5,711 nucleotides of DNA from Thiobacillus sp. (GTDB taxonomy: Bacteria; Pseudomonadota; Gammaproteobacteria; Burkholderiales; Thiobacillaceae): assembly GCA_011391285.1 (NCBI GenBank), contig JAABQU010000051.1, positions 1 through 5,711 of the forward strand, given 5' to 3'. The notes under the pieces are model-generated. The model searched no databases. It was given only the letters and a program-made list of their open reading frames with translations, and had not been told where the DNA came from. This document shows, in pieces, positions 5,301 to 5,711 of the stretch. The translations under genes were made by a program, and so were the position numbers. The first letter of the stretch is position 1. Every line of letters starts with the position of its first letter.

Positions 5301-5711
5301 CCCAACCCCAGGCCTGAGCGTCGATCAACAGGCGTTCCTGCGGACGTCGGCCCGGCGCACCTGGCGCTTTTTCGCGGACTTCGTCGGTCCGGATGACAAC
5401 TGGCTGCCGCCCGACAACTTCCAGGAATATCCGGCGCCGGCCATTGCCTCGCGCACCTCGCCCACCAACATCGGCATGTCGCTGCTGGCTGACCTGGCGG
5501 CAGTCGATTTCGGTTATCTCACGGTCGGGGAATGTCTGAAGCGCATCGGCAACACCCTGGCCTCGATGGAAAAACTGGAACGCTACCGCGGCCATTTCTA
5601 CAACTGGTACGACACCCGCACGCTGCAACCGCTCCATCCGCAATACGTCTCGTCGGTGGACAGCGGCAACCTGGCCGGCAGCCTGCTCACCCTGCATGCG
5701 GGGCTGGCCGA
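2362..5711 (+). CDS. ndvB: Cyclic beta-1,2-glucan synthase (NdvB/ChvB/Cgs type), N-terminal portion (3'-partial)
   Basis: The frame is open from 2248 to the window end. TTG 2362 is the first ATG/GTG/TTG and gives 1116 visible residues of a protein usually about 2,700-2,900 aa. Coding character extends upstream to about 2290 (DRDTEL before LRSELFSIEQLKRHA), so the true start is probably earlier. Domains, numbered from 2362: cytosolic N-terminal domain (about 2-390, with WLLDNFYLIEQQI and SIANSIGSLR); two membrane helices (about 395-413, 425-446); GT84-type glycosyltransferase (about 468-770) with a DTD metal/UDP-sugar motif (609-611), FGEGSFIGKGIYDVDAF, SHDLLESGY (D723) and RRHRWIRGDWQ (754-764, the QxxRW-like motif). 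Further membrane helices follow (about 807-850, 875-900, 934-975). The start of the glycoamylase-like/GH189-type transglycosylase domain (about 994 on) has SRTSPTNIGMSLLADLA and GHFYNWYDTRTLQPL. Known role: polymerises glucose from UDP-glucose on the protein itself, then cyclises it for export to the periplasm. The GH94-like C-terminus is outside the window. Confidence 0.93.
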   Translation, partial: MLRSELFSIEQLKRHAVTLAGQYRIDPRPGPDRLLPRLADNAQVLLAAYDVVTAAASPGQRIVPAEAWLLDNFYLIEQQIGLARRHLPRGYSRQLPRLADGPTAGFPRIYDLALELISHMDGRVDSDNATQFIAAYQSVDPLKLGELWAFPIMLQLALLENLRRVGVRIAQRREERDAAITWADRMLATAESEPKQLIQLLAEFANADVPLTAPFVEEFYDRLQAQGPAMAFVQTWVEQKLLEQGVTATELSEAAGRTAAANQISIANSIGSLRFIGAMDWKQYVESLSVVEQTLREDPMDRYASQDFATRDRYRHVIEDVARRSTCSEMAVAREAIVLAQAAAAQQGIHDRSAHVGYYLIDRGRQRLEQAVGCRLSWKTRIGRVSRHLRLPLYLGPILLLTLLATAAVLSILGGFDPADGRVWLLALPLVIAASALAVPLVNLLVTRLLPPRALPRMDFSKGIPDSHRTMVIVPTLLASPHDVDDLLESMEIRYLGNRDPNLFFALLTDFRDAPEETLPDDTALLAYARAAVEALNETYREDRPCVFYLFHRPRVWNPFERVWMGYERKRGKLEQFNARLRGEAHTAFSNIVGDQSILESIQYVITLDTDTQLPRDAARTLVGNLAHPLNRPVFDAAKGRIVEGYAILQPRASISLTSAGQSRFTRLFAGDSGLDPYTREVSDVYQDVFGEGSFIGKGIYDVDAFRQAVDGRFPENLILSHDLLESGYARSALVTDVELIEEHPASIAIEASRRHRWIRGDWQLAGWLLPRVPGPSGPNGEKAKRQANPLSALSWWKLFDNLRRSLVAPALLVLLAGGWLLGPGPAWLWTLLVVAVVALPSLLSTLIELVRKPEARDWLVHLNLTGKSAGHPFMLALLTLAFLPYDTLICLGAILRSGVRMLFTRSGLMLWQLPAYARRNACQSLADFFREMWIAPVLALALGVALAMTGTAWLVAAPILLLWLLSPVIGWWISRPLATPTPGLSVDQQAFLRTSARRTWRFFADFVGPDDNWLPPDNFQEYPAPAIASRTSPTNIGMSLLADLAAVDFGYLTVGECLKRIGNTLASMEKLERYRGHFYNWYDTRTLQPLHPQYVSSVDSGNLAGSLLTLHAGLA

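Noticed and set aside
3589..5697. 702-codon open frame on the minus strand
   Set aside because: It lies wholly opposite the glucan synthase. Its translation is dominated by Gln, Arg, Gly and Ala with no recognisable domain, the typical shadow of GC-rich coding sequence.

Overview
The window is chromosomal DNA from a high-GC Gram-negative bacterium, most likely a betaproteobacterium. This is inferred from the GC-rich third positions, the Shine-Dalgarno-led genes, and the combination of a ComM/YifB protein, a ferritin-like/VIT1 fusion and an NdvB-type cyclic glucan synthase. The species cannot be named from the sequence. All convincing genes lie on the + strand; the long minus-strand open frames are mirror images of GC-rich coding sequence.

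Layout. Positions 1-315 hold the last 104 codons of a ComM/YifB Mg-chelatase-like AAA+ protein. Its stop overlaps by 4 nt (ATGA) the start of a 343-aa membrane protein (312-1343). That protein joins a short, apparently degenerate ferritin-like N-terminal domain to a VIT1/CCC1-type iron/manganese transporter. A 208-nt gap (1344-1551) follows and contains an unusually dense set of overlapping inverted repeats. Next come two very small two-helix membrane proteins: a 48-aa lmo0937/DUF5670-type protein (1552-1698) and a 72-aa protein of a small uncharacterised family (1824-2042), each with a good ribosome-binding site. A non-coding stretch of up to 319 nt with hairpins leads into a very large gene that runs off the right edge. 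It encodes the N-terminal part of a cyclic beta-1,2-glucan synthase: N-terminal domain, membrane segments, GT84-type glycosyltransferase, more membrane segments, and the start of the glycoamylase-like transglycosylase domain. The C-terminal GH94-like part expected for the family is outside the window.

How they fit together. The first two genes are translationally coupled by their overlap, but their roles (DNA uptake/recombination and metal transport) are not obviously related. The small membrane proteins and the glucan synthase all act at the cell envelope; small proteins of these kinds are often found in stress-responsive settings and cyclic glucans accumulate in the periplasm under low osmolarity. 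A shared envelope or osmotic stress role is an inference from proximity only. I found no mobile element, CRISPR array, tRNA or rRNA, and no clearly new multi-gene system. The most notable points are the apparent loss of diiron ligands in the ferritin-like domain, the overlapping inverted repeats at 1382-1446, and the lack of a normal start codon after the best Shine-Dalgarno of the glucan synthase gene.
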